NCBI GenBank assembly: GCA_025455065.1 | Contig: JALONG010000072.1 | Coordinates: 1-32,944, forward strand | Origin: Candidatus Kapaibacterium sp. | GTDB taxonomy: Bacteria; Bacteroidota; Ignavibacteria; Kapaibacteriales; UBA4661 | Direction of reading: 5' to 3' | Length of the DNA stretch: 32,944 bases | Shown here: positions 17,776-26,728 of the stretch, in pieces | How the letters are laid out: every line of letters starts with the position of its first letter | Position numbering within the stretch: position 1 is the stretch's first letter | Made by a program: the position numbers and the translations under genes | The notes under the pieces: generated by a model | Told to the model about the DNA's origin: nothing | What the model saw: only the letters and a program-made list of their open reading frames with translations | Database searches by the model: none

Positions 17776-17963
17776 AGTCCGGGAGGGCTGTTAATTCTTG
17801 ATTCGTAGATGTTTTCCCACAACTTTTGACCGAAACTCTAAAAACTAAATACATCATTCTTGATTTAAGAAGTTATTTTTAATCAAGTATTTATGCGGTA
17901 TAATAAAAACAAAGTAGCTTAAATACTTGCTTTTTAATAATTACTTATTTTGAGAACAATGTA

Positions 17964-17991
17964 CTAAAAGCTAAAAGCTAAAAACTAAAAA
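17964..17991. repeat. CTAAAAR heptamer tandem repeat
   Basis: There are four consecutive 7-bp units: CTAAAAG twice, then CTAAAAA twice. Two related units (CTAAAAA, CTAAATA) lie at 17838-17851. Confidence 0.7.
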
Positions 17992-18047
17992 AAATGTAGC
18001 CTATTGCATGAACAGACTACACCATATATTTACCTCTACCCTTGATT

Positions 18048-19010
18048 TTATGAGCTTGGTAGCGGGGGCAGCGATTGAACTTTCTTACGGAGTGCTGCCA
18101 AAATTTGATTAGAACGCTCGATTTGATGCGGTGTTCGGAGTTGTCTGTTCGTAATGCGCTCAAAAGCAATTTGCGAACAGATAAGCGCAAGCAAGTATTC
18201 TTCGGCGGAGTTGTGGTTGCGGAAGGGTAATTCAATGTATTCCGGCGGGATTGTACCTGCTTTTGCCTCTTGTTCCAATTCCTCCCGAATTTTGATGTGT
18301 TCATACCGCATTGACCGTGCAAAAGCATAACAAATAATACCAAAAGCAACGGCAACCAGCACAAAACCTCCGATATTCACACCGTAGGAAGTGGAACTGA
18401 TAAAATAGTTCCAGCCAATGTGCAACAGAATTGCGGGAATAATACCAAGCGCCATTTTTGCCGGAATATCGCCGTATTTCCAGCGTCCGTAACCCAGAAA
18501 TGCTGCAAAAACGGACGACGAAAGTGCGTGCATTGTGGCGGAGAAAAATGTTCGGTAAATGACTAATTGCCACCAACCGTCATCGGCAGCAGCATATTGA
18601 ATGAAATAGACAAGATTTTCCGCCATGGCAAAACCAAACCCAACCGTAGAGCCATAGACAATACCGTCCGTCAGGTTGTTAAATTCTCGGACACTTGTGC
18701 TAATAGCGAAAACAGAGCCTTTCAACAGCTCTTCAATAATCGGACCAAGCAACGCCACAGAAAGCAGCACCATTGCTTGCTTATCGGCAGGAGCATTGGA
18801 AATGGACAGTCCCGAAACACCGAGCCAACTTTGCACTTGACCGTTCAGCAATGCCGCGCCGCTCACGGCAATGAGCGCTCCCCACAGAAAGTGGAACGTC
18901 ATCAGCCACAACGGTTCGGGGTCGTATTTGTCCAGTCGGCGCACGACATAGATAAATATCAACATCGGTAAAATGGCGAACGGAAAGGCTAGTAGAATCT
19001 TAAACCCCAT
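18048..19010 (-). CDS. PrsW-family intramembrane protease
   Basis: The product is about 320 residues. I prefer ATG 19010 (MGFKILLAFPFAIL), which starts directly in the first membrane segment and is preceded by a GGTGGTG purine-rich stretch. The frame is open 57 codons further to 19181, but that extension is not membrane-like. Family signatures are clear: VVRRLDKYDPEPLW after the first helix; GPIIEELLKG with the paired glutamates; LTDGIVYGSTVGFGFAMAEN; a histidine in SATMHALSSS; and LLHIGWNYF in a later helix. PrsW proteins cleave membrane anti-sigma factors or similar substrates inside the inner membrane. The substrate here is unknown. A degenerate promoter (TTTC-N20-TACCTTTC, 19029-19060, minus) fits the shorter start. 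Confidence 0.85.
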   Translation of the reverse strand: MGFKILLAFPFAILPMLIFIYVVRRLDKYDPEPLWLMTFHFLWGALIAVSGAALLNGQVQSWLGVSGLSISNAPADKQAMVLLSVALLGPIIEELLKGSVFAISTSVREFNNLTDGIVYGSTVGFGFAMAENLVYFIQYAAADDGWWQLVIYRTFFSATMHALSSSVFAAFLGYGRWKYGDIPAKMALGIIPAILLHIGWNYFISSTSYGVNIGGFVLVAVAFGIICYAFARSMRYEHIKIREELEQEAKAGTIPPEYIELPFRNHNSAEEYLLALICSQIAFERITNRQLRTPHQIERSNQILAALRKKVQSLPPLPSS

Positions 19011-19395
19011 ACCACACCACCTGAAAATGAAAGGTATAACTTTTGGGAATTGCGAGGAAATGCCGCGTCTGCGGAGCGTTTTGTCCAGCACATTTGCAGC
19101 ACGATGAAAATACAATAATCCTGAGAGACGAGCAATAAAAAAACCGTCAGACAACATTCGCTGCTTTGAGCGCTGTGTCATACGGTTCTTTTGTTGTGTT
19201 GCAATCGGTCAGACATTCGTCAATTTGAACGCGGATGACGCGGATTCGTCAGATGAAGACGGATTCGGCGATTGGATCAGTGTTGAGCAGAATGTTTTTC
19301 TTTCTCTTGAGACCCGCGTCAATCCTTATCATCCGGGCTTCATCCGCATTCAATATTCTTTGTTCAACATTTTTTTTGGTTTGAGTGAAGAGTGC
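19011..19395. other. Intergenic region with a palindromic GCGGAT element
   Basis: No gene is supported in these 385 bp. The left half could hold the promoter of the PrsW-like gene. The right half holds the inverted element at 19223-19354, which may also influence the 3' end of the OmpA-family transcript. Confidence 0.5.
19223..19354. repeat. Imperfect inverted repeat with GCGGATGACGCGGAT motif
   Basis: The left arm (TTTGAACGCGGATGACGCGG from about 19223) and the right arm, whose complement reads ATTGAATGCGGATGAAGCC, form a large imperfect palindrome of about 130 bp. GCGGAT/ATCCGC-rich palindromes of this kind are a common dispersed intergenic repeat type in environmental bacteria. This copy looks degenerate and non-coding. 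Confidence 0.5.
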
Positions 19396-21594
19396 TTATT
19401 TTACCTGCGTTTTCACTTCCACTTGCACGAAGCGGTTGTACACACGTCCTTCAGGCAGGGAATTGTTGTGGAAGGTCGCAACGCCGCCGCCTGCAACAAT
19501 CATATCCGGCAAATTCATTTGATTGGCAACGTTTTGTGCCTGCTGCTCGGTGAGTGCCGCCGCATTGCCTGTGGAAAGCCGTGCATCCACATAGCCCGTG
19601 ATTGCTACTTTGGAGCCGGGTTTTACGCCTTTGCGCATGATGCTGACAAGTTGGCGCTGCACACTCGCATCGGCGCTTGAATAGGCGCTTGAGCCTTGCA
19701 TTGACGAATAAATGTGGTAAATATCGGTGCGAGCGGATTTCGATTTTGCGACTGACAAAATCTCTACGGGAATTGCCGTGTAGGGTGAACGAGCGGATTT
19801 ACTGTTGCGGTCGGTTGCTTCGATGCGGAGCGCGATTTCTTGCGCGTTTTGGGGCAAACTGTCCAAAGGAGCGCTTGCTAAATTCCACTCAAACGTTTGC
19901 GGATACGTGTCGCCGCCGCGAATGGTTTTGAGCGGCACATCGTCTTGCGTGGCTTCAAGTTTCCACGCTTGCAGCCCCGCAGGAGCATCAATATCAAATC
20001 GCGCCTTGATGACAGGTGGCGTAACGACTTTACCGCGATAATCAAACCGCAATTCGTCCAATATCTCCGGTGTATCGCTGGTTATCTCCACGCGGCGATT
20101 TTCCTCCATTTCGTGCGTGTCTTCGCGGTTTGTTTGGAAGGTTGTCCGCGAAAGCACCGAAATACGGCTCGCCGTAATGCCCCAAACACCTGTCAAATAC
20201 TGCTTCACAGCCTCTGCACGGGCAAGAGCAATCGTCTTGTTGTTTTTCTCCACAACGGCATCGGACATTCCGGCAAGCGTTAGTTTCGCCTTCGGCTTTG
20301 TGGTCATGCGCTGTCCGATGATGTTGAGCAAGTGATAATACGTGTCAATATCGTTCAAAAGCGCGAGACTTTCAGTTTTGAACCGTGTGCGTTCCGGTGC
20401 AGTAATCATGCGGTATCTGGTGGGAATACTCGTACCGTTTTCATCAAAGAAGACCGAACCCAATATCGGGCGCGATTTCGTTGCAATAATTTCTTCGATG
20501 CGAATAGTCGGATTCGGCACTTGCGCACCGTCCCCGCTTACGCCGACAACGGAATACAATTTCACCGCCGGAGGCTGATTGCTTGTGGGGCGCGAGGTAT
20601 TGTTTTGCGCAACGGTTTCTTGTCGTGTGGTTTGCTGCTGCTCTTGTTGAGGCGGCGCTACGGGCAATTCCACATTGGTCGGATTCGGCGAGAATCGTAA
20701 GGAAATACCTGCACGGATAGAATTCATGCGCCATGTACGCGATGCGTCATTGAGCAAACTAAAAAGCGGAACGGTCGGCAGTTGGAATTGATAGAACACT
20801 TCCGGTGCAAGCATGACCGTACCTTGCTCGTTGAGCGGGATTTCATAACTCAAGCCGCCCGTGAGCCAAAGCGGAACAGTGCGGAAGTTTGGAATGTCTT
20901 GGTTGAACTCGGCGCGGCGATCGACAGGGTTGAGAGTGATTGGGTCTATGAATGTAAGATTTTGGTCGTTGGGAAGAACACGCTCATACTGATAAACACG
21001 GCGTTGGAGTGCATATCCGGCTGTTCCGCCGACATAAAGCGATAAATATCGCAAAGGACGTAGCCAGAGAAGCAAGCTGCCATCAAGTGTTCCAAGCTGT
21101 GTTTCCGCAAAATAGCCTATGGGAACATCCACAGGCTGGTTATCAGTGCCTACGGGCGCAATATCTTGCGAGTTGAAGGTCGCACCAAAACTGGAATATC
21201 CCGCACGAAGGGCAATGCCAAAGGGTCCGGCAATCGGCAACTCAAACAGCCCTCCGGCAGAGAACAGCAGCCCGTTTACGCCTGTGATAGACGTTACGGG
21301 GCTGAAATTTACGCCAAAGGGTGTAGGAACAAGGTCTTTGAAGCCCGGCTGGTGCTGATTGTATGAGCCTTGCCCGTAAATGCCATAGCGAATGTAAGGC
21401 GTGGGAACGACTGCCGGAGCGGGTGTGGCTTGCGGCGGTGGCTGTGTGCTTGGTTGAGTGCCGCGTGTGCTGTCTTTGGTGGTCGGCAAAGAGTTAGGGC
21501 GGTCTTGCGCGAAAGCCTCATCAAATCTTGCGACAGCGAAGATTACCACGAGCAAAAATGCCGTTAAATACCAAGTGCGAAATCGAGAAGTCAT
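19396..21594 (-). CDS. OmpA-family outer-membrane protein
   Basis: The product is 732 residues. A signal peptide (MTSRFRTWYLTAFLLVVIF...AFAQ) is followed by a Pro/Thr-rich linker. A probable beta-barrel region comes next (about 65-295, with alternating Gly/aromatic strands such as IRYGIYGQGSYN and LSLYVGGTAGYAL), then a Gln/Asn-rich spacer. An OmpA-C-like periplasmic module lies around 385-500, with KLTLAGMSD, a helix with NNKTIALARAEAVKQYL and the ENRRVEI signature typical of peptidoglycan-binding domains. A second, more divergent module of similar shape ends the protein (VAITGYVDARLST, ALTEQQAQNVANQM, RVYNRFVQVEV). It likely anchors the outer membrane to peptidoglycan. It lies 161 bp downstream of the large secreted-protein gene on the same strand, so co-transcription is possible. 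Confidence 0.82.
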   Translation of the reverse strand: MTSRFRTWYLTAFLLVVIFAVARFDEAFAQDRPNSLPTTKDSTRGTQPSTQPPPQATPAPAVVPTPYIRYGIYGQGSYNQHQPGFKDLVPTPFGVNFSPVTSITGVNGLLFSAGGLFELPIAGPFGIALRAGYSSFGATFNSQDIAPVGTDNQPVDVPIGYFAETQLGTLDGSLLLWLRPLRYLSLYVGGTAGYALQRRVYQYERVLPNDQNLTFIDPITLNPVDRRAEFNQDIPNFRTVPLWLTGGLSYEIPLNEQGTVMLAPEVFYQFQLPTVPLFSLLNDASRTWRMNSIRAGISLRFSPNPTNVELPVAPPQQEQQQTTRQETVAQNNTSRPTSNQPPAVKLYSVVGVSGDGAQVPNPTIRIEEIIATKSRPILGSVFFDENGTSIPTRYRMITAPERTRFKTESLALLNDIDTYYHLLNIIGQRMTTKPKAKLTLAGMSDAVVEKNNKTIALARAEAVKQYLTGVWGITASRISVLSRTTFQTNREDTHEMEENRRVEITSDTPEILDELRFDYRGKVVTPPVIKARFDIDAPAGLQAWKLEATQDDVPLKTIRGGDTYPQTFEWNLASAPLDSLPQNAQEIALRIEATDRNSKSARSPYTAIPVEILSVAKSKSARTDIYHIYSSMQGSSAYSSADASVQRQLVSIMRKGVKPGSKVAITGYVDARLSTGNAAALTEQQAQNVANQMNLPDMIVAGGGVATFHNNSLPEGRVYNRFVQVEVKTQVK

Positions 21595-21721
21595 TGCTGC
21601 GTTGTGAAATGAGAAATACGGTTGTAGTTGTTGCTATTTGGCTCAGGATTGATGAAAGAATACAGAAAGAGTGTTCTCAGAAATGAATGTCAAGAAGGCG
21701 CTTCAGTACTGCGTTTCTTCG

Positions 21722-21756
21722 CTTCATCCTTCATCATTTATACTTCATACTTTCCT
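21722..21756. repeat. CTTCATC heptamer tandem repeat
   Basis: Five consecutive 7-bp units (CTTCATC, CTTCATC, ATTTATA, CTTCATA, CTTTCCT) sit directly downstream of the stop codon of the large minus-strand gene. The last two are degenerate. Confidence 0.55.
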
Positions 21757-24700
21757 TACTGCCCCAAGACAATAAGTTGCTTACTGACAATCTCCGTACC
21801 GCGCCGCGCAACAAGCGTATATGCGCCCGGTGAGAGATTTGCCGTGTTCAGCGTTATGGCATAATCGCCTGCTTCTTGCAATGTAGCCTTTTCAGTGCGC
21901 ATGGTCAAACCCATGCTGCTGACGATGCTCAGTTCAATATCTGCTGCCTCGTTTACCTTGACAAGCGCTTCAACACTGCTTCCGGCGGGGTTTGGCGCAA
22001 TGCCGAGTGCTGCAATAACCGCCGTCCCGCGTGGGCGAATAAGCCGCCCGTAGGTTTCAAGCGTGATTGCGGTGTCGCGGAGGATGCGGCGAATGTTTGC
22101 GCCCCCTGTTGCTGCGCCTTGCCCGGCATCGTTCCATGTAAATTCCGCAAGACGAATTGCTGTTGTCGTGGTGTCGGTCAAAAGCGCCCGTGCGCGGAAC
22201 TCCGCCAAAACAACATCACTTGTGCGGTTGCCCCGTGCCACTGCAACGTTGCGAAGCCGGATACGGTTTGGTGTGATGGTGCGCTGTTGGTCGGTCAAAT
22301 TCGCAGGTTGTGAAATGCTCAAAGGGAACAGCACATTAGCGTTCACTATCCAAATATCCGCCGTGAAATTTTGCGCACGTCCGGCATAGAGGGCATTATC
22401 CAAACCGCTTGAACGCCGCATAAGGACTTGCACCGTAACAGTATCGCCAACTTCGGGGCGAGGGATATTGTTTTTGAACGGCGCAAAGCGAAAGCCAATC
22501 TCGGTTTCCGCACACGCGGCTTGAACACTCGCCGGAAGGCACGTAACGCCTGTGCCGGACAGCAGCGCATAAAGCGTGTCGCCGGAAGCAGCGCGGAAGC
22601 GCACTACGCCTTGATGCAGCACGGTATCACGCGGAGAAAATGTTGTAATAAAACTCGCCGGAGAGCGCGTCGTTACTGTGCTGCGGTTAAATGTTGGATT
22701 AAGCGAAAAAGCGCTTCGTGGCGCACTTGCAGGCGGAAATATTTCCGCGCCCACGACTTCCAAGGGCGTGGTTTGTTGGGTGTTTAAGCGGGTTTGGATA
22801 CCGCGCCGTTCTGTTTCATTCAGCACAACATTACCAAACTCCAAGCGCGTCGGGTCTAAGACCATACGTTGCGCTGCGGCGGGAGGTGTGATAAAATAAA
22901 GCGGAATAGACCACGTGCTGCCGGTAACGCTGTTGCTTGCGCGAATTGTCCACGAGTATGCGGTGTTTGGTTGCAGTGTGAATGCGGGTTGCGTGGTGGT
23001 TACACGGTTTACCGTCGAAGTAAATTGCGGCGAAGTTAATCCTGTTTGTTGGCTGAACGCCGCATCAACACGAGCTATCTGCACGGTGTAATTTGTCGGA
23101 ACGGATAAAAATTCCGACGGAAGCCACGAAAGCGGCGGTGCTGTGCCGTTTGGCACACGTCCGTCGGGCTGCGTTGCCACAGGCAGAAGCACAGGCGGCG
23201 GCAGCACAGGCGTTGTGCGGAAGCCGCTTACAACCACGCGCACAAAGCGGTCGCAGGGACCAAAGGTCAGCGTCAGCGTGTCGAGAAATGCGCCGTCGCG
23301 TGTGGGTTCAAAAACAACCGGCAAATCAAGCGACTGCCCCGCAGGAACACTTGCACCAACGCCCGAAACAATGCGAAATGCTCCGGTGGAAGAACGCGGA
23401 GTACCAATAACAAGCGTTGTTCCGTCGGGGCTGGTATTGCTGAAGCGCACGGTTTGGGTGGTTGCGAGGCGGAAAAAGGTGTTTACTGTGTCAAACGCCA
23501 CTGCTGCGGGAGCGGATGCTTGTGGTTGCAGAATTTCCATTTGGATAGACGTTGTGAGCGGAACTCCTGCGCCATTGCGGTCGGTAACGGTCAGCGTGTA
23601 GCGTGTGGGTTGCGTCGGCGAGATAAATGCACGGATATTGCCGTTATTATCAACGCTTGATGAATCCACTGCCGGAGACCACACGACGCGGAAGGGTGGA
23701 ACACCGCTTGAAATCATAGCGTTGAGCGGAGTTGTTACACCCGGACAAATGCGCGTTTGCGGCGTTGAAATGGGCGACAAACTGAAAGGAACGACGTTCA
23801 GCCGTGTTTCCGCAAACTGCCCGTCAGCATTGGTCAAACGCAGCGTGAGAGTGGCTTCGGAGGTAACGAGCGTTGCCGGAACAGCGACCACAACACGCGA
23901 GGACGTTGTGTTTTCAATGATTCTAAGCGGAACGTTTGCCAAACGAATGAAAATTGGTGGTAATCCGGGTTCTTCAACATTGCGTTCAGTAAAAAAATTC
24001 TGTCCGTTAATCGTCAGTTCAAAATCGGAGTTCCCAACGCTTACACGCGGCGGGTCAAGGTTCACAATGCGCGGCGGAAAGGCGCGAACACGGAAAGGAA
24101 AATCGAAAAACTGTCCATTGGGATTAGTAACACGGAGAATTTTTCGTCCGGGTTCGGCGATGGCTTCCGAAGGCACACGACCAAGTATGGATGCCGTTCC
24201 TACGCGCCCCGTGATTTCCACGGGAACACCAAACATCGCAATCGGCGCTCTGCCTAAGACCACTTTTGCGCTGCTGTCGGGATTGTTCGTGCGAGGGTTG
24301 TTAAAAAATGTTCGCCCGACGATTTGAATATCAAACGGCGGGTCGCCGACGGTAACGGAATCGGGTTCAATATCGGCGATAAACGGCGCAACAGCGCCCG
24401 AAACGGTGAAAAATGATGTTGTTCGCTGTCCGTCGGCATTTTGGAGAGAAATGATTTTTACACCGTCAAACACAAGTTGTGATGCGGGAACACGAAACAC
24501 GGCAACCGTCGGCGACCAGCGAACAAGCTGCTGTGCAACGCCGTCGAACAAAATAAGCGGGTTATTAAATTCTCTGCCTGTAAGTGTGATTTCAACAGGC
24601 TCACCCGTCAAACGTGAAGGCGTTGAAGACGGCGAAACAAGGTTGATAATGGGCGGACGGGTGAAAAAGACCGTTCCGCGCAGAACATTGCTGCCTGCAG

Positions 24701-25718
24701 CAACGAATAACTGGTTTTCAAAGGGTAATATAGAGCCTGCGGAGCGAATCGGGAATCCGGTGTTGATGTTTGTCCAGAATCGCCCTGCGTTTGCCGTTGC
24801 ATAAATACCAATCGTCGTAGCAGCATACAAGCGGGTTCCGGCTACAGCTAACGCGCTGACGTTGGGGTTTGCAAGGTCGCTGTTAATGGGAGTCCACGTA
24901 GTACCTTCGTCCATGGACTGAAACACGCCTGCACCGTTTGTTCCTGCGATAAGGCGCGTTCCAAGCGATGCAAATGACGAAACGGAAAGCGGGAATAAAC
25001 CTTGCCTCGGCTGTCGCCAAGAATCGTTTGCCGTACCTAAGCCGATAAACAAAACGCCGTCATTGGGCGTTCCGGCAAAAAGGCGTTGATTAAACACGTG
25101 CAGTGCAGAAATATACTGCGTCGAAGGCAAGCCTTGATTGAAATATTCCCACGTGATGCCGTCGTCAAAAGTGCGAAAAACACCGTTGATTGAACCGACA
25201 AAAATGGTTTTGCGTCCGCCTACCTGTCCAATCACACCGCAGGTGATAAATGATGTGCCAAAAGGAAAACCATTGAACAGCGCCCGCACGGGAACTGCTT
25301 CCCAGCGCTGCCCCGCATCGCCGGTGCGGAAAAGCCCGGAGGCTGTTCCGGCGTAAATCGTGGAACCGTCGGCGAAAAGCGCATTAACGGTGAGGTTGGT
25401 TAGTCCGATGTTTACTGCTGCCCACGTGCGTCCGGTGTCGGATGAGCGGAACACGCCGGCACCTGCTGTGGCGGCGTAGAGAATTGTGGTCGGAGCGAAG
25501 CGGTTGGGAGCGCTGACGAGCGCAGTAATGTTGAGGACACGCGGCGGGGTGCCGGTAGTGGGGAGTCCTTGGCTGCTAAATTCCCAATTCAGCGTTGTGA
25601 TGTCGTCTTGCGCTTGAAGCGGAGTATGTGCCGAAAAGAGCGGTAGGAAGCAAACGCATAATGCGCTTAGAGCGATGATACGCCGAAACAACAATGGACA
25701 AGGAAAACGTGATTTCAT
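21756..25718 (-). CDS. Large secreted BNR/IPT/Ig-like protein with type IX sorting domain
   Basis: The product is 1320 residues. Signal peptide at about 1-36 (LIALSALCV-type core ending LQAQ). Residues 40-350 hold Ycf48/BNR-like units (RSSDTGRTW, RTGDAGQRW, QSMDEGTTW). About 365-650 holds three IPT-like units (for example PPIINLVSPSS, APFIADIEPDS, PPRIVNLDPPR). These are followed by a PKD-like segment (CPGVTTPLNAMISSG), ASH-like segments (TVRFSNTSPDG; PTRLEFGNVVLNE), a fibronectin-III-like segment (NTAYSWTIRASNS) and a cohesin-like region. The end (LGIAPNPAGSSVEALV, then LSPGAYTLVARRG, ending QLIVLGQ) is a type A sorting domain. It is probably surface-exposed or secreted. The binding partner is unknown. 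A well-formed promoter lies 56-87 bp upstream. The N-terminal repeats resemble those of the protein at 9183-11207. Confidence 0.87.
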   Translation of the reverse strand: MKSRFPCPLLFRRIIALSALCVCFLPLFSAHTPLQAQDDITTLNWEFSSQGLPTTGTPPRVLNITALVSAPNRFAPTTILYAATAGAGVFRSSDTGRTWAAVNIGLTNLTVNALFADGSTIYAGTASGLFRTGDAGQRWEAVPVRALFNGFPFGTSFITCGVIGQVGGRKTIFVGSINGVFRTFDDGITWEYFNQGLPSTQYISALHVFNQRLFAGTPNDGVLFIGLGTANDSWRQPRQGLFPLSVSSFASLGTRLIAGTNGAGVFQSMDEGTTWTPINSDLANPNVSALAVAGTRLYAATTIGIYATANAGRFWTNINTGFPIRSAGSILPFENQLFVAAGSNVLRGTVFFTRPPIINLVSPSSTPSRLTGEPVEITLTGREFNNPLILFDGVAQQLVRWSPTVAVFRVPASQLVFDGVKIISLQNADGQRTTSFFTVSGAVAPFIADIEPDSVTVGDPPFDIQIVGRTFFNNPRTNNPDSSAKVVLGRAPIAMFGVPVEITGRVGTASILGRVPSEAIAEPGRKILRVTNPNGQFFDFPFRVRAFPPRIVNLDPPRVSVGNSDFELTINGQNFFTERNVEEPGLPPIFIRLANVPLRIIENTTSSRVVVAVPATLVTSEATLTLRLTNADGQFAETRLNVVPFSLSPISTPQTRICPGVTTPLNAMISSGVPPFRVVWSPAVDSSSVDNNGNIRAFISPTQPTRYTLTVTDRNGAGVPLTTSIQMEILQPQASAPAAVAFDTVNTFFRLATTQTVRFSNTSPDGTTLVIGTPRSSTGAFRIVSGVGASVPAGQSLDLPVVFEPTRDGAFLDTLTLTFGPCDRFVRVVVSGFRTTPVLPPPVLLPVATQPDGRVPNGTAPPLSWLPSEFLSVPTNYTVQIARVDAAFSQQTGLTSPQFTSTVNRVTTTQPAFTLQPNTAYSWTIRASNSVTGSTWSIPLYFITPPAAAQRMVLDPTRLEFGNVVLNETERRGIQTRLNTQQTTPLEVVGAEIFPPASAPRSAFSLNPTFNRSTVTTRSPASFITTFSPRDTVLHQGVVRFRAASGDTLYALLSGTGVTCLPASVQAACAETEIGFRFAPFKNNIPRPEVGDTVTVQVLMRRSSGLDNALYAGRAQNFTADIWIVNANVLFPLSISQPANLTDQQRTITPNRIRLRNVAVARGNRTSDVVLAEFRARALLTDTTTTAIRLAEFTWNDAGQGAATGGANIRRILRDTAITLETYGRLIRPRGTAVIAALGIAPNPAGSSVEALVKVNEAADIELSIVSSMGLTMRTEKATLQEAGDYAITLNTANLSPGAYTLVARRGTEIVSKQLIVLGQ

Positions 25719-25773
25719 GCGGTCTTGAGAGATGTTCGTGTTTTATTTCGAGAGTGTTGAGAATGATATTGCA

Positions 25774-25805
25774 CAAAAGTAGTCCAAAATGAGACACTTC
25801 ACAAA
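25774..25805 (-). promoter_or_regulatory. Bacteroidota-type promoter of the large secreted-protein gene
   Basis: Read on the minus strand, TTTG (25805-25802), 20 nt, then TACTTTTG (25781-25774) is a full match to TTTG-N19/20-TAnnTTTG. The predicted start is near 25767, leaving a leader of about 50 nt before the ATG at 25718. Spacing is identical to the methyltransferase promoter at 14165-14196. Confidence 0.68.
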
Positions 25806-26016
25806 GCAGTTTGGTCGTATAACCACCCTCAAAGCCTTATATTGTCTTGTTGGAAGCTGTTTTGCGAATAATCATCCTGCACAGACTATGCCATTTTTAT
25901 CTGCCCCGCAAGCGACGCTGATGATTGATAATTACTCGAATGCCCGAAAACATTCAAAATACGGAACTTTCTTGTTTTGACCGCATAATTTTGTTCCTAA
26001 GAAAAGACGAAATGCG

Positions 26017-26024
26017 TAACTTTG
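26017..26024 (+). promoter_or_regulatory. Possible -7 element upstream of the PD-(D/E)XK-like gene
   Basis: TAACTTTG matches TAnnTTTG. The nearest upstream TTTG is about 23 nt away, a little too far, so the match is partial. The predicted start would be about 60 nt before the ATG at 26092. Confidence 0.35.
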
Positions 26025-26091
26025 TGGCTTGGTATGTTTTTTTTTGAACACCCAATTTGAAATATGCAATCAATAATGAGCAAACAGAACT

Positions 26092-26715
26092 ATGTCGTAT
26101 CGTAGATTCAAAATGCCCGAACTCAAGCGAGAGTTTGGGTTGGAGGAAAAGCGCAGCAGCTTATTTCCTCATGTACAGCCCATAGAGCCGAGTCAGTGGC
26201 TGAAAGCAAACTTGGCGGCAGGGCGGAGGATGCCACTTGTGAGTGAGAAAGCGAAATCAGAATTCCTCGTTGCGCCGATACTCACGGAGTTATGCCTTCG
26301 CGCAGATGCTGCTTTTGGTGTGTTTTCGGGCATTTCGTTGGATGCCGATAAAAAATCACACTTGAATGGCGAATGTGATTTTATCTTATCCGACAAGAAC
26401 ACCTTTTCACTGGAATCATCAGTATTTGCACTCGTGGAAGCAAAAAAAGACAGTTTGGAAGATGCAGTACCGCAATGCACCGCACAAATGCTTGCTGCAC
26501 GAATCTTCAATGGCAATGACGAGAATCAAGTTATCTACGGCTGCGTCACCAACACCAACGAATGGCAGTTTTTGAAACTTGACCAAAAGACGATTATTAT
26601 TGACCGCGACACGTATTATTTCAACCAGTTACCGACCATTTTAGGTATAATTTTGCATATCGTTGGGCAGTATGTGGATTTGCCGGAACTGGCACCGGAG
26701 CCAATTTTAACGTAG
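26092..26715 (+). CDS. PD-(D/E)XK nuclease-like protein of unknown role
   Basis: The product is 207 residues. The central region has the arrangement GECDFILSDKN then VFALVEAKKDSLEDAVPQC, which is D-x(n)-ExK as in PD-(D/E)XK nucleases. It is followed by AQMLAARIFNG and VIYGCVTNTNEWQFLKLD. This pattern (SEKAKSEFLVAPILTEL ... ECDF ... VEAKK ... Q-C-x-AQM) resembles an uncharacterised family I remember as frequent in cyanobacteria and Bacteroidota. That recollection cannot be verified here. No partner methyltransferase is adjacent. It begins the plus-strand block that carries several defence and toxin genes. A nuclease function is inferred. Confidence 0.7.
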   Translation: MSYRRFKMPELKREFGLEEKRSSLFPHVQPIEPSQWLKANLAAGRRMPLVSEKAKSEFLVAPILTELCLRADAAFGVFSGISLDADKKSHLNGECDFILSDKNTFSLESSVFALVEAKKDSLEDAVPQCTAQMLAARIFNGNDENQVIYGCVTNTNEWQFLKLDQKTIIIDRDTYYFNQLPTILGIILHIVGQYVDLPELAPEPILT

Positions 26716-26728
26716 TTTGCAAAAACTT

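Larger units (their letters stand above)
17744..18047. other. AT-rich spacer upstream of the acyl-CoA synthetase
   Basis: No gene is seen in these 304 bp. The spacer holds TTGGTYA-type repeats next to the start codon (17745-17775), inverted repeats (CTTGATT 17859-17865 with AATCAAG 17881-17887; CAAGTATTTA 17884-17893 with TAAATACTTG 17920-17929) and CTAAAAR heptamers at 17964-17991. The promoter of the synthetase gene must be here, but no convincing motif was found. Confidence 0.6.
25719..26091. other. Divergent promoter region without a gene
   Basis: These 373 bp separate the minus-strand secreted-protein gene from the plus-strand right-hand block. They hold a promoter for each side (25774-25805 minus; about 26017 plus). 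A 63-codon open frame at 25789-25980 overlaps the minus promoter and has no protein-like features, so I do not call it a gene. Confidence 0.55.

Noticed and set aside
19011-19181. N-terminal extension of 57 codons on the PrsW-like gene
   Set aside because: The extension is not hydrophobic or family-like. ATG 19010 begins directly at the first membrane segment with a purine-rich site upstream.
25789-25980. 63-codon plus-strand open frame
   Set aside because: It overlaps the strong minus-strand promoter, lacks a ribosome-binding site and has no protein-like features.
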